From: Eriocheir sinensis
Taxonomy: Eukaryota; Arthropoda; Malacostraca; Decapoda; Varunidae
DNA: 64,000 nt
Assembly: GCF_024679095.1 (NCBI RefSeq)
Contig: NC_066543.1
Location: 17,436,845-17,500,844, forward strand
Direction: 5' to 3'
The position numbers and the translations under genes were made by a program. Below, in pieces: positions 40,290-50,921 of the stretch (the stretch's first letter is position 1; every line of letters begins with the position of its first letter). The notes beneath the pieces are model-generated. The model was not told where the DNA came from. It searched no databases and saw nothing but the letters and a program-made list of their open reading frames with translations.

Positions 40290-40715
40290 AACTAATTCTT
40301 TGTACCTCGTTTTTACCTGTTTTCGTTAAATATAAAAATGCTTAATATAAAAAGAAATAAGAAAAAAGGAGCGAGACAAAACATCATATCTCGTTCCTCT
40401 TTTTCTGGTTTCCATCAAATATAAAAGTAATTATCAGAAAACGATAGAAGAAGAGAGGAGAAAAAAACTCATTCCCTGTCCCCCCCTTTTTTTTTCTCCA
40501 TCAAATAAATAAAAAGTTTGCAAGAGAAAAAAGGAAGAAAAGAAGACGGGGACTAAAAATAAAAAAAACTCATTTCTCGTACCTCTTTTTAACTTTCTCC
40601 ATCAAATACAAAAGACATTGAGAGAAGGAGAAAAGAGAAAAAAGGGGCTCAAATTAAACATTCCTTGTACCTCTTTTTTACCTTTCCCATCATATAAAAA
40701 AGTCTTTAAGAGAGA
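40290..40715. repeat. About 90-bp tandem array, 5 diverged copies
   Basis: Gtacctctttttaacttt, ccatcaaatataaaa and an A/G-rich block recur in this order. The aaatataaaa-type word lies near 40327, 40417, 40503, 40604 and 40692. Spacing is 86-101 bp. Confidence 0.8.
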
Positions 40716-41345
40716 AAGTTCCCAGCTTCCTCCTTGGCCTCCTTCAATCATCTCTTGCAACTGTCAAGACCTAAACTATATTCCCTAAGTAAAGGAAAAA
40801 CTGCAGGTAAGGAAAAGGCCTGAAATTGATTCCCGTAGTGCAGGTGAGAAAAAGATACAAAAGGAGAAGCGAGACAAAATTTAAAAGCATGCAAAATATG
40901 AATAGAAAGATGAAAATTTAATCCCGTAATGACAGAGACCACGCGTATAGATTAGGAAATGGATAAGAAACACTGATTTCCTGAACGTGTACATTAGTAA
41001 ATCAATGAAAAATAATTAATGACAAAGGTAATTAGAAGGAACACCAATAAAAATAATAAATCTCAAACGAGCAGATTAGGGTTTTAATGGCGAACACTGA
41101 ACCTTGAACGTACAGACTACCGCAAGACAGAAGTGAGAGAGCCCTTAGCGTGTAGCCGTGAGGCCTGTTTCTCAGACACTTTCGGTTCTCAGAACAAATA
41201 TTTCTAAAGGATACAGTCTAGTTTTCATGAGCGATTTTCACATTCATGGTCCAGAGGCTTTGTCAAACTATCACCAGGATTACTCATAGAAATATCCAGT
41301 CTCTACGAAAGCTTTATCCGATATGGATGTGAAAGACCCGAAATG
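40716..41345. other. Unique AT-rich sequence, no gene seen
   Basis: Nothing recognised. Short open frames only. Confidence 0.45.
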
Positions 41346-41561
41346 TTTTTTTTTTTTTTTACGTTTCGGCCTATTGCGCCTGTAGGCTTTCTTAGTGGGT
41401 CCTAATGATCACTCCCAGTCCGCAGGCAAGTGTTTTATAGTAGCGCCATCCTGCTTTGCTCATGCTTCTCTTCGGAGCTCATCTTTGAGCCTCTCATTAG
41501 AGAAAGAATCTAGAGTCCGGGTTAATAGGAGGTCTTCAGGACAGCATGTGGGTAGTCTTAG
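41346..41561 (-). mobile_element. SINE family A, copy 4, 3' part, split by a transposon
   Basis: The T-run (41346-41360) is the poly(A) tail on the minus strand. Acgtttcggcctattgcgcc through gtgggtagtcttag matches the other copies. The copy breaks off at TTAG (41558-41561), where the TIR element begins, and resumes at 42440. Confidence 0.9.
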
Positions 41562-41826
41562 GACCCTTTCACACGTGGCCACCGGTGGGCGTCACCGATG
41601 ACCGTCACTGGTTACCCCAGTGTGAAAGGGCCGGGTAACTGCAAGCCACCATCGACTCGTGAAGATCCCTCACATGACTGTCAGTCCCAAGAATGGCGTC
41701 AAACGAGGAGCTTCTTCTCTTTACAGTGATTTACGTACCGAAAAGATTTTTTTTTTTAATTTCTTCCGTATGAGCAAACAAACCTTCGTTTGACGAGCTT
41801 CTCGGCCTCATAATCTGCCACTGCAC

Positions 41827-41830
<4 letters not shown>

Positions 41831-41898
<68 letters not shown>
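41831..41898. repeat. (CA)n inside the TIR element
   Basis: 34 uninterrupted units. Confidence 0.97.
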
Positions 41899-41902
<4 letters not shown>

Positions 41903-41939
41903 AACACACGTATTCCCTATATGGGCATCACTGTTGTTT

Positions 41940-41941
<2 letters not shown>

Positions 41942-42035
<94 letters not shown>
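41942..42035. repeat. (TA)n inside the TIR element, 94 bp
   Basis: Uninterrupted and fully self-complementary, able to extrude as a cruciform. It gives Ile-Tyr open frames on both strands. Confidence 0.97.
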
Positions 42036-42037
<2 letters not shown>

Positions 42038-42439
42038 TTACCACACCTTGGCACTCCTTGGTCATCCCCAGACGCCCAGCTTCTTCACCTGACCTGACTG
42101 ACCTGACCACGAAACACTCCACAGACATGAAAATACAGTACAGAGACTACAGACCCCATTTATGATCACCATATTTCATTACACTTGCCCTGCCATTGGA
42201 CGAAAGTGACGGCCACTGGTGGCTCCATATGAAAGCTCCCATTGGAAACAGTGCTTTACAGTGCGTGGCGGCCACTGAGGGCGGCGGTCACCAGCTACCC
42301 GAGCGAGCCACAGCCAAACCTGGTAAAGCCACCGGGTAACCGCAGTGGCCTCGTATGAAAGGCGCCATTGAAAAGTATGTGAGGTAACTGGTGAGGGTCA
42401 CCAGTGACGGCCACCGGTGGCCTCGTGTAGAGGCCTAAG

Positions 42440-42534
42440 TTAGGCCACTCGGCGGTGACTGAAAAATCTGAGGCGGCTGGCAGGACTCGAACCCACGTCC
42501 TCCTGGCCGCGGCACCTACACGCTAACCACTCAG
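42440..42534 (-). mobile_element. SINE family A, copy 4, tRNA-like 5' part
   Basis: TTAG then gccactcggcggtgactgaa continues the SINE exactly where 41561 stopped. The B-box-like gggttcgagtcctg (minus) lies at about 42480-42493 and the A-box region at 42515-42531. The last ccaccgcctcccc of the family is missing or diverged. Confidence 0.9.
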
Positions 42535-43087
42535 GGCCTAGGAGTATCACCTGGACACTCGTTACATACATGGATACGGTGTGAAGGGAGGAAAGGACAA
42601 CGGACCTACAACAGAGCAAGAACAATAATTAGAAAGATAACACAAACAACACGAAGACAAAGACAAATAAGCATAAGAACAACACAAACAGCACAGCAAC
42701 AATAACAAAATGAAGTTAGAAAAAAAAGCAAAACATCCACCAACTTAGAAACAACAAACACAATATCCATTAAAACGACGTAAACAGCAGCAAATACAAA
42801 CGGAACAACTCAGACAGCTGTGTGAGAGAAACAAAGCAAAACAGTAACACACATAGAAACACACAAAAAAATGAGACACGGAAAGAAGTAGACGAAGAAC
42901 AATCTATAACACAAACACCAACCCAGAGTAACAATGAATGGAAAGAAGGATCTGGAACACAAACACAACAACAAACGGCAACACAAACAGCCATTTTTCA
43001 GCCTCTTGACAGCCCCGAAATTAGGGTCAAGTCTCAAGGCCGTCCAGCACATGACGTCACTCTGCACGTCACGCCTCGTTAGCGATG

Positions 43088-43090
<3 letters not shown>
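42535..43090. other. A/C-rich unique sequence, no gene seen
   Basis: Degenerate aacacaaac words fill 42640-42990. Nothing coding was recognised. Confidence 0.5.
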
Positions 43091-43136
<46 letters not shown>

Positions 43137-43159
43137 ACACTCACCCACCCACCCACACC

Positions 43160-43208
<49 letters not shown>

Positions 43209-43313
43209 CCACCGCCACCACCATCACCACCTTGACCACCACCACCACCACCACCACATCACTATCACCTCCACCAACACCACCACCACCACCACCACCA
43301 CCACCACCACGCA
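43091..43313. repeat. (CA)n, cccac and (CAC)n compound array
   Basis: CA at 43091-43133, cacccacccacc at 43141-43170, CA to 43206, then CAC with a few interruptions to 43310. Confidence 0.96.
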
Positions 43314-43467
43314 AGAATTAAATGCCAACACGACAAAACCATCAATTCTCTTCACCTAGAAATGCATCGTCAGGAGAGGGTAAACATTGCATAGGAGAAA
43401 ATTAACCTCGGATATTCTTCTATTCTAAGACATTGACACAAATTTACAAGATTTTATTTCTATTTTT
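43314..43467. other. Unique spacer
   Basis: Nothing recognisable. Confidence 0.4.
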
Positions 43468-43780
43468 ACGTCTTCGCCTGTGGCACCAGTAGGCTTCCGA
43501 AATAGGGCCTGATGGTCGGCCCGGCCCCCAGCCCGTTGTAGTGCAGGCAAGTGTTTATAGTGGCGCCATCTTGCATTGGCACATGCTGCCCCCCGGAGCT
43601 CATCTTAAATCCTAAAATCTAGGGTCCTGGTTGATAGATGGTCTTCTGGACAGCATGTGGGTAGTCTTAGGCCACTCGGCGGTGCCTGAAAAATCCCAGC
43701 TTGTGGCACCGGGCGGGGCGCGAACCTGCGTCCTTCTGGACGCGGCACCATCACGCTATCTACTCAGCCACCGCCTCCCC
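43468..43780 (-). mobile_element. tRNA-derived SINE, family A, copy 5
   Basis: Full-length on the minus strand from ggggaggcggtggctgagta (43780) through a degenerate B box near 43722, body motif gtggcctaagactaccc (43663-43679) and ccagaagaccatc, to the gcctactggtgcc-type 3' end at 43468. A small duplication of gcccggccccca sits near 43518. Confidence 0.9.
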
Positions 43781-44559
43781 ATTTAGGTTCCTACAGTCTA
43801 AATATTGTATTCTATTGTACTGCACTGTATATAGAACATCCTTACACTCAGTGGCAAAGATCATGTCGTGCTAAACCCCAATTTTAAATGGTAATTAGCT
43901 ACAAAATATGTACAGTGGAGAATGAAGGTTGAAGTTAGGTGTGATCGCTGGTTGGAATGTTGTCTAAGCATTCAGGAGAGATTACGGAAGGAGTGGAAAG
44001 TAACGAAAGGAAAAGAATGAAATATATGACCCTGTAAAATTTCGTTCGGCCGAAAGATTTAAAGAAAAGGAATATTGCTTAAGCATTCATAAGGGATTGT
44101 GGAAGGAGTGGAGAGTAACGATAGGATAAGAGTGAAATCTAGGACCCCACCAAATTGGGTTGAGTCGGAAGATAGAAGCTTAAGGCAAGGGGCTAATAGT
44201 AATGGGGTAATGGTTGGGGTAATGATAAGAGAAGGAGGCAAAGTAAGAGTGGTGGAGAGCGACCCTAAAAACTCCTCCTCCTATTCCCCCCTGCTTCCTG
44301 GCGTATAAGCGAAGAACATGATCGTTTTTTAGTATTCTTTTTTACAGACTAAACGGCCTCCTTCAGGGCTCATTAATTCACCGCTTAAAAGAAACGCTCA
44401 TGAGGGGAAGGGTCTTAAGTTTAACGGGAGGGTCTTAAAGAGTATTTTAATGGGAAATGAACTGCCTGCTTCTGGGCTCATTAATTCCTTGCCTGCTGTG
44501 TGCTGACCCGCTGCTGAAGGCCGGAGTGACGTCCTGTGCTGCGAGAGGGGAGCAGGAGA
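43781..44559. other. Unique sequence with a 115-bp duplication, no gene
   Basis: Taagcattcaggagagatta plus ggaaggagtgg recurs (diverged) near 43965 and 44080. A second pair, gggctcattaattc, occurs at 44366 and 44473. No coding motif was recognised. Confidence 0.55.
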
Positions 44560-44940
44560 GAGGGAGGCTAAGGCATGCGTGGGAGACTGGGAATGCGAAC
44601 AGGTGGGGAGGAAAGGGGTGAAAATGGGGACGGAGAGAGAGGGATGCGTACGAGTAGGTAAGGAAAGTTGGGGTGCTTACTGGAGATGTGGAGACTTGTA
44701 GGTGGATAAAGTAACGTAAGGTAAGGTGAATATACGTATAGGTGGCGAAGGTGAAGAGATAAAGGTGCGTAGAAGTGGGTGAGGTAAGGAGACAGGGACA
44801 CGTATGCATGTGGATAAGGTAAAGAAAGATAAGGTAAATATGCCTGTAGGCGGGTAAGATGAAGAGATACAGATGCATAGAGCTAGGTAAGGAAGAGAGT
44901 GGTATGCGTAGAGGTTGGTTAGTAAGGAGAGGACACAAAG
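44560..44940. repeat. Diverged minisatellite, 40-bp-like units in about 120-bp blocks
   Basis: Words such as ggtaaggtgaatatacgtat (44717), ggtgaagagataaaggtgcg (44749) and their variants (44829, 44866) recur. The open minus frame of 186 codons is repeat-driven, with the peptide words LFYP, TSLH and similar repeating. Confidence 0.65.
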
Positions 44941-45089
44941 CTCCGAACTGATGGATAAGAAATAGGTGAGTATGCATGCAAGTAGTTATGGAAAAGAAAA
45001 GAGGCAATTGTATAGATGGGTAGGAGAAGAAGAGGATACAAGCAGCTAAAAATTAAACAAGAAAGGGAACACATACGACAATAACCAAA
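44941..45089. other. A/G-rich spacer
   Basis: Nothing recognisable. Confidence 0.4.
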
Positions 45090-45660
45090 GTAATGAAGGG
45101 GTAAGGGTACTTGCAATGGGCCACGGAATTGGTTGAATCTTTGTCTATATAAAGGCAACACTCACATGCAGTAGACAAGAAGGGAAGGGAAGAGGGTACA
45201 TGCACTGGACGAAGGAAATGGTTGAATCTAGCTCCTCAACACAGAACATACAAAATAAACAACTTTGTCATCCACTGTTGCTAATATATGAATGTGAGAC
45301 TTCCTCGCAAATAGATAACTGACTAAGCAAGAAGGGAAGAGAAAGGAAGGGGATAGGCGTAAGTGCATGTAGTGGGTGAAGGAAATGGCTGAGTCTTCGT
45401 CTTTATATGGGGAACACAATTCAACACAGTACAATAATATACAATACAATACAATACAATACAATATAATGCAATATGCTAGAAGGAGGGAAGGAGGTAG
45501 TACATTTAGTGGGTGAAGGAAATGGCTGAGTCTTCGTCTATATATGGGGAACACAATTCAACACAGTACAATACAATACAATACAATATAATGCAATATG
45601 CTAGAAGGAGGGAAGGGGGTGGTACATTTAGGGGGTGAAGGAAATGGTCGCACATTCGTC
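45090..45660. repeat. Tandem repeat with period 122-137 bp and internal (ACAAT)n
   Basis: Gggtgaaggaaatggctgag occurs at 45374 and 45511, with variants near 45115, 45213 and 45633. Between them acaatacaatacaat runs differ in copy number (45440-45470, 45565-45595), which explains the uneven period. Confidence 0.88.
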
Positions 45661-45779
45661 TCCGTCCCATTGTGTGATGCATATCGTGGCTGCAGGAGTG
45701 TGTGCCGCGTGGGTCCCCCTGGCTGGTGATGGGTACTGAGGTTATGCATGCACGCACGCCATCTCGTATCCGCATGCCT
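45661..45779. other. Unique spacer
   Basis: Nothing recognisable. Confidence 0.4.
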
Positions 45780-45933
45780 GGTGGTGGTGGTGCTGGTGGT
45801 GGACAGTGGTGGAGATGGTAGTGGATGGATTTTTCTTCTCTCTCTTTTTCATAAGGGACTGGGGTTTGTATATATAATCAGCTTGTTGTTGTTGTTGTTG
45901 TTGTTGGTGGTGGTGGTAGTGGTGGTGGTAGTG

Positions 45934-45971
<38 letters not shown>

Positions 45972-46198
45972 GGTTGTGGTGGTGTTGGTGGTGGTGTTGT
46001 TGGTGGTGGTGGTTGCTGAAGGCTTATTTCCTCTCTGTATCTCTCTGTTCTTAATGCGATGCAGTTTGTGTGCATAATCGCCTTGGTGGTGGTGGTGGTG
46101 GTTGTGGGTGAAGGAGTTTTTTCCCTCTCTGTATCTCTCTGTTCTTAATGCGATGCAGTTTGTATGCATAATCAGCAACGTACGAGTGGTGGATGATG
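45780..46198. repeat. (GTT)n/(GGT)n array and a 94-bp duplication
   Basis: Gtt and ggt runs alternate from 45781 to 46016. Then ctctctgtatctctctgttc with ttaatgcgatgcagtttg occurs at 46030 and 46124, separated by ggt repeats. Confidence 0.9.
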
Positions 46199-46531
46199 CA
46201 ACAGTATTTTCTTATCTTTTACATTGTCTATAGGCCCGGCAGCAGTATTTTCTTATCTTTTACATTGTCTATAGGCCCGGCAGCAGTATTTTCTTATCTT
46301 TTACATTGTCTATAGGCCCGGCAGCAGTATTTTCTTATCTTTTACATTGTCTATAGGCCCGGCAGCAGTATTTTCTTATCTTTTACATTGTCTATAGGCC
46401 CGGCAGCAGTATTTTCTTATCTTTAACATTGTCTATAGGCCCGGCAGCAGTATTTTCTTATCTTTTACATTGTCTATAGGCCCGGCAGCAGTATTTTCTT
46501 ATCTTTTACATTGTCTATAGGCCCGGCAGCA
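46199..46531. repeat. 41-bp tandem array, 8 nearly identical copies
   Basis: The unit cagtattttcttatctttta plus cattgtctataggcccggcag repeats eight times. The only clear internal change is one ttaac for tttac near 46423. Homogeneity implies recent expansion or conversion. Confidence 0.97.
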
Positions 46532-46756
46532 GGAATCAACTCAAAATAGAAGTAATAGGCTTGCTTCTGCAGTATTTTTTTCTATCGGATATAAATATGG
46601 AATTAAGGAATCTGAGTGTGTGTACGAGCTGCCTTGAGGAGCTGACGTGTGTATAAATAACAAGACAGTAACAATAAAAGTAATAAGGCTATTTTTTCTG
46701 TCTGATAAAAGTACAGGAGTAAGGAATCAGAGAGAGTATATAGGAGCAGCCTTGAG
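46532..46756. repeat. 118-bp duplication
   Basis: Taaggaatc-gag, then agc-gccttgaggagctgacg (46631 and 46749), preceded by tttttct-tcgata words, form two diverged copies. Confidence 0.75.
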
Positions 46757-47282
46757 GAGCTGACGTGTGTATGTGTAACAGGGTACTCAAAAAACAATCA
46801 ACCGCGAGGTGGACAGATGAATGTTCATAAGCATCCTTTAAAATAGACACTTCTACCCGGCAGGACATGAAGATTTGATAACATTTACTGTTGATACTTT
46901 GATACGAATTTCACTTTCTTGCTACACCGGCGTGACGTGTGTATGTATAACGGGGTATTAAAAAATCCAGTCAACCGCTAGGTGGCCAGATGAATGTTCA
47001 TAAGCATCCTTTAAAACAGACACTTCTACCCGGCAGGACATGAAGATTTGATAACATTTACTGTTGATAATTTGATACGAATTTCACTTTCTTGCTACAC
47101 CGGCGTGACGTGTGTATGTATAACAATGTATTCAAAAATCCAATCAACCGCTAAGTGGACAGATGAATGTTCATAAGCATCCTTTAAAACAGACACTTCT
47201 ACCCGGCAGGACATGAAGATTTGATAACATTTACTGTTGATAATTTGATACGAATTTCACTTTCTTGCTACACCAGCGTGAC
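46757..47282. repeat. 173-bp tandem array, 3 copies
   Basis: Acacttctacccggcaggac starts at 46847, 47020 and 47193, exactly 173 bp apart. Copies share gatgaatgttcataagcatc and ctttcttgctacaccggcgt and are more than 93% alike. The first copy joins the 118-bp duplication through the shared gctgacgtgtgtatg. Confidence 0.95.
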
Positions 47283-47695
47283 TAGAGTGGACGCTCGCTT
47301 GTGTATGTGTGCCCTTTAAGTAAGTAAGCAAAGTTGGGAGCATACACTACAGCTGTGCATGGCCGCGGTGCTCATCTCCGTCCCATTAGCCCTTAACCCT
47401 CAAGGAAGTCTAGTGTATCTTGTTTTCTTATCTATTTTACGGTAAGAGAAGAACAAAGTTTACACAAAAAACGAAAATATTTCCAAGATGCTAATCCTAC
47501 ACAAGAAAACATGGAATTATATATTGGCGCTACCATAAAAAACGTAAACTAATATTTATCTTCATCAGTAAACTGTCGATATGAATAATTAGCTGGCCAC
47601 TCGTATACCTCACACACCCAGAGTAAACAAAATAGTAACCATTGGCATTCACTGTTGGCAATGTTTCAATCCGAGTCTAGCAACAAACGTAAAAT
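47283..47695. other. Unique sequence, no gene seen
   Basis: It holds the second copy of the short dispersed sequence near 47355-47395 described at 16711. The rest is AT-rich without features. Confidence 0.45.
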
Positions 47696-47750
47696 ATTAA
47701 CTAACTAACTAACTAACTAACTAACCAAATTTCTAACTGACTAGCTAACC

Positions 47751-47789
<39 letters not shown>

Positions 47790-47830
47790 CAAATATCTAA
47801 CTGACTAGCTAACCAACTAACTAACTAACC
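47696..47830. repeat. (AACT)n tetranucleotide array, higher-order duplicated
   Basis: Ctaactaactaact runs are interrupted by ccaaatttctaactgactag at 47724 and a near copy at 47789, giving a 65-bp super-repeat. Confidence 0.95.
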
Positions 47831-48300
47831 AAATACCCTCAATCGGTTACTTAACTTCACGTACCCAGAAAACATACAATAAAAAATAAACACTACAGAC
47901 ATTCATTCTCGATATATTATTTGAATACGAACCTTTCTTTATCAGCAAACTACAGGTATAAATAAAACTAATCGCATATTTCACGCATCCGGAAACCAAA
48001 CAAAAACAAGAAACGACACTAACATTCGTTCCTAACACTATTTGAATACGAATCTTTCCCTATCAGTAAACAGCCGAGATAAACAACCAGCTGCCTCACA
48101 CTTCATAATATGCATCACGCGCCCAGAACATTAGGGATGAAAAAAAACCCTCAGTGACACGATGACAGCAGCGGCGAGAGAAGGTCATGACGTCAACCTC
48201 GAGGGAAGAAGACGAGGAAGAAACGAGAGTCTGTTTGCGCTCGCGTGCGTGTGTGTGGACCTGAGATGAATAGTAATGGTCTCGAATCTCCCTGTGATGG
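47831..48300. other. AT-rich unique sequence with weak duplications
   Basis: Tttgaatacgaa-ctttc-atcag-aaac recurs near 47920 and 48042, about 122 bp apart. No gene. Confidence 0.5.
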
Positions 48301-48362
48301 TGGCGTGTGCGTGTGTGCGTGTGCGTGTGCGTGTGCGTGTGCGTGTGTGTGTGTGTGTGTTT
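48301..48362. repeat. (GTGCGT)n then (GT)n
   Basis: Gtgtgcgtgtgcgtgtgcgt changes to pure GT at 48347. Confidence 0.94.
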
Positions 48363-48449
48363 ACGGGGTGGCCTCTCACGCCCTCCTCACACACACACAA
48401 GTTAACACGATGGATGATGACAAGCTCGCGGCACCAACAGGAAACGAAG

Positions 48450-48715
48450 CGCCTGGGTACGTGGGTGAGTGGGTGGCTGTGTACCTGTGGGTGGGTGAGT
48501 GTGGGTGAGTGGGTGGGGGGAAGGTTGAGTAGGTGGGGGTATTATAACGATCTTGTATAGTTGGGTATGTGGGTGAGGGGAGATTGGATGAATAAGTGAG
48601 TTTGTTGGTTGGATGGGTGGATGTGATTGGGTGAGTGTGGCTGGGTGGGTGACTGAGTGCGTGGGTGGGTGGGTGGATGGTCGAGTGGGTTGGTTAGTTG
48701 GTTGGTCGTTATAAG
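48450..48715. repeat. Degenerate (GGGT)/(GGTGAGT) repeat
   Basis: Gtgggtgagtgggtgg words with gtt/gga variants fill the block. No pure run exceeds 20 bp. Confidence 0.85.
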
Positions 48716-48765
48716 GAATTTAAGTGAAGGTGAAGATAAAACGTTGATGAAAAAAAAATAGATTC
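48716..48765. other. Short A-rich spacer
   Basis: Nothing recognisable. Confidence 0.4.
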
Positions 48766-49600
48766 GCTAAATTTCATCCAGGCTGTGTAAGTAAAATGGC
48801 TCAGTCTAAATAGCATTAAATCCCTTGTAGAAAAATTATGTTGCTAGAAATAAAGGCAAAAGGAAAGTAGCTAGAACAAGACTGGTATGTTAAATTCCAT
48901 CCAATCTGCCTCTGGAATAAGTTTAATTTTACACGTTTTTATTATTAGAGTTCAAGCGAATATGAAAAATGAGAATACTAGAAATAAAAAGGAAAATGGG
49001 AACTAACGAAGACAAGACTGATACACCTAATCTCCATCGAAGTTGTCTGGGGGGGATGTTTAATTTTACACGTTTTTTATTATTAGAGTTCAAGCGAATA
49101 TGAAAAATGAGAATACAAGAAATAAAAAGGAAAATGGGAACTAACGAAGACAAGACTGATACACCTAATCTCCATCGAAGTTGTCTGGGGGGGATGTTTA
49201 ATTTTACACGTTTTTTATTATTAGAGTTCAAGTGAATATGAGAAATGAGAATACTAGAAATAAAAAGGAAAATGGGAACTAGCGAAGACAAGACTGATAC
49301 ACCTAATCTCCATCGAAGTTGTCTGGGGGGGGGGGGGGTTAATTTTACACTTTTTTATTATTAGAGTTCAAGTGAATATGAAAAACGAGACTGCCGGGGA
49401 AGAATGGAAAATGAAAACTAACTGAGACAAGACTGGTACACTGAATTTCAATCGAGTCTGTCTGTGGAATGTCCAATTTTACCCGTTTTTATTATTAGAG
49501 TTCAAGCAAATATGAAAAACGCGAATGCTTGAAAAAAATATACCCAAGACTAGACTGGAACACTGAATTTCCATCGGGGCTGTCCGAGTGAGGCTTCCTA
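48766..49600. repeat. 138-bp satellite array, about 6 copies
   Basis: Ttattattagagttcaagcg begins units at about 48940, 49078, 49216, 49356 and 49490, with inner spacing of 138, 138, 140 and 134 bp. The three central copies are more than 95% alike, while edge copies at 48766-48930 and 49500-49600 are strongly diverged, the pattern expected when unequal exchange homogenises the array centre. A minus-strand 120-codon frame is simply the unit read through, since 138 is a multiple of three. Confidence 0.95.
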
Positions 49601-49639
49601 GTTTATAGATTTTTGTTGGACTACTGAAGTTAAATGTCA

Positions 49640-50575
49640 TGATGAAGATGGAGGAGGGCTTTTACGTTCTCGGAGCTGTATTAGTATTGGTTCGCCTTTT
49701 CTTTCTTTCGTCTTGGATTCTAAATATCGCATAAAGTGGGAAGGAAGGGGGGAAAGGCTCGAGTATACCATTCTTGAAATTTACCGCTACAGTCTCTTTT
49801 TCCATTCTGTTTTAGCTACAGTTTTGCTTTTCTTTCGCCCTTCGACTTAAATGTTGCCGAAGGAGAAACGTGTACACACCATAATTGATATTTAGAGCTG
49901 CCTTCCTCCTTTTTCAATTTTCTTTATGCTTAATCTTAGCATTTATTTCGTCCTTTGGCCAAAGTTTCGCCTGACACGTATCACTGTTGCATTTCTCCAG
50001 TCTCAATTCTGTTTTATCTTGCAGTTCGACCCTTTTTTTCGTCCTTTTCGGAGCCTAAACAACGCATAAGGGAAAGCTCAAGCACACCACTCTTGAAACC
50101 CTCCGCTGCACTTCTTCTTATTCAATTCTGTTTTACCTTTACTTCGGCCTTTCTTTCGTCCTTCGCTCTAAACACGGCATAAGGGAAGGTTCAGGCCCCC
50201 ATCCTTGAAACCTACCGCTGTGTTTCTTCTTTTTTTCAATTGTTTGATCTCCAGTTCTTCCTTTCTTGCGTCCTTTGACCTAAACATGGCATAAGAGAAG
50301 GCTCAGGCACACCATCCTTGAAACCCATCAACGTGTTTCTTTTTTTTTCATTTGTTTGATCTCCAGTTCTTCCTTTCTTGCGTCCTTTGACCTAAACATG
50401 GCATAAGGGAAGGCTCAGGCACACCATCCTTGAAATCCACCGCCGCATTTATTTATTTTTCAATTGTTTTATCTCTAGTTCTTCCTTTCTTGCGTCCTTT
50501 GGTCTAAACTTTAAACAATACACAAATAAGGGGAAATTCAGCCACACCATCCTTGAAAACCACAGCTGCATTATT
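49640..50575. repeat. 112-bp satellite array, about 7 diverged copies
   Basis: Taaacatggcataaggga and its variants start at 50056, 50169, 50281 and 50393, with more diverged units near 49715, 49845 and 50512. Each is followed by ggctcaggcacaccatcctt and a tttctttcgtccttt block. Central units are 85-95% alike. Confidence 0.92.
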
Positions 50576-50921
50576 CTCGCCCAGGAAATTACGTAGCGGC
50601 CATCAGGTTAATGTTTACTCAGCGCTTGAGTGGGCCAGGACGGGCGCCGGACACCCCGCCACCCACGCGCGCCAGCTGGTCGTGGTGCCGCTTCCTGGAC
50701 TGGCCACTAGGGGCATGCTCGTCAGTTCGTGAGCATCATTCAATTTAGTATGTACCATAAGAAACAAAATATCTCCTTTAAGGTATGAGAATGTCCTTGA
50801 GAAGTCACTTTGGTAAAGGCTGCCATAACTTTTAGCAGCAAGTGAAAGTACGCCACCACAGAATTCAATCAGCAGGAAACGAGGACGAGCACGCTGCATG
50901 GGCAAATAGTTTCACCTTTTC
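50576..50921. other. Unique sequence, no gene seen
   Basis: GC-balanced. A 96-codon minus frame (50905-50615) begins MPMQRARPRFLLIEFCGG and has ordinary composition, but I recognise no domain. Confidence 0.4.

Larger units (their letters stand above)
41562..42439. mobile_element. Non-autonomous TIR DNA transposon, PIF/Harbinger-like, 878 bp
   Basis: The element lies inside a SINE-A copy and is bracketed by a TTA(G) target duplication at 41558-41561 and 42440-42443. The terminal inverted repeats are long and slightly imperfect. The left end carries cacacgtggccaccggtgg (41570-41588), and its 46-bp match in the reverse complement of the right end (about 42382-42427) has 39 identical positions. 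The CCACCGGTGG core is itself palindromic. Inside are (CA)n at 41831-41898, (TA)n at 41942-42035 and repeated cggccactgg-type subterminal motifs. A short frame at 41693 begins MASNEELLLF, reminiscent of the N-terminus of HARBI1-type proteins, but no transposase follows. Family placement rests on the 3-bp TTA duplication, the CACACG terminus and that peptide. Orientation is unknown. Confidence 0.75.

Noticed and set aside
47696..47830. CRISPR-like regularly spaced repeats
   Set aside because: The AACT array and the 17-, 25-, 41- and 49-bp arrays are continuous tandem repeats with no unique spacers.
48929..49291. 120-codon minus-strand frame with repeated peptide
   Set aside because: Product of the 138-bp satellite, whose unit happens to be divisible by three and stop-free.
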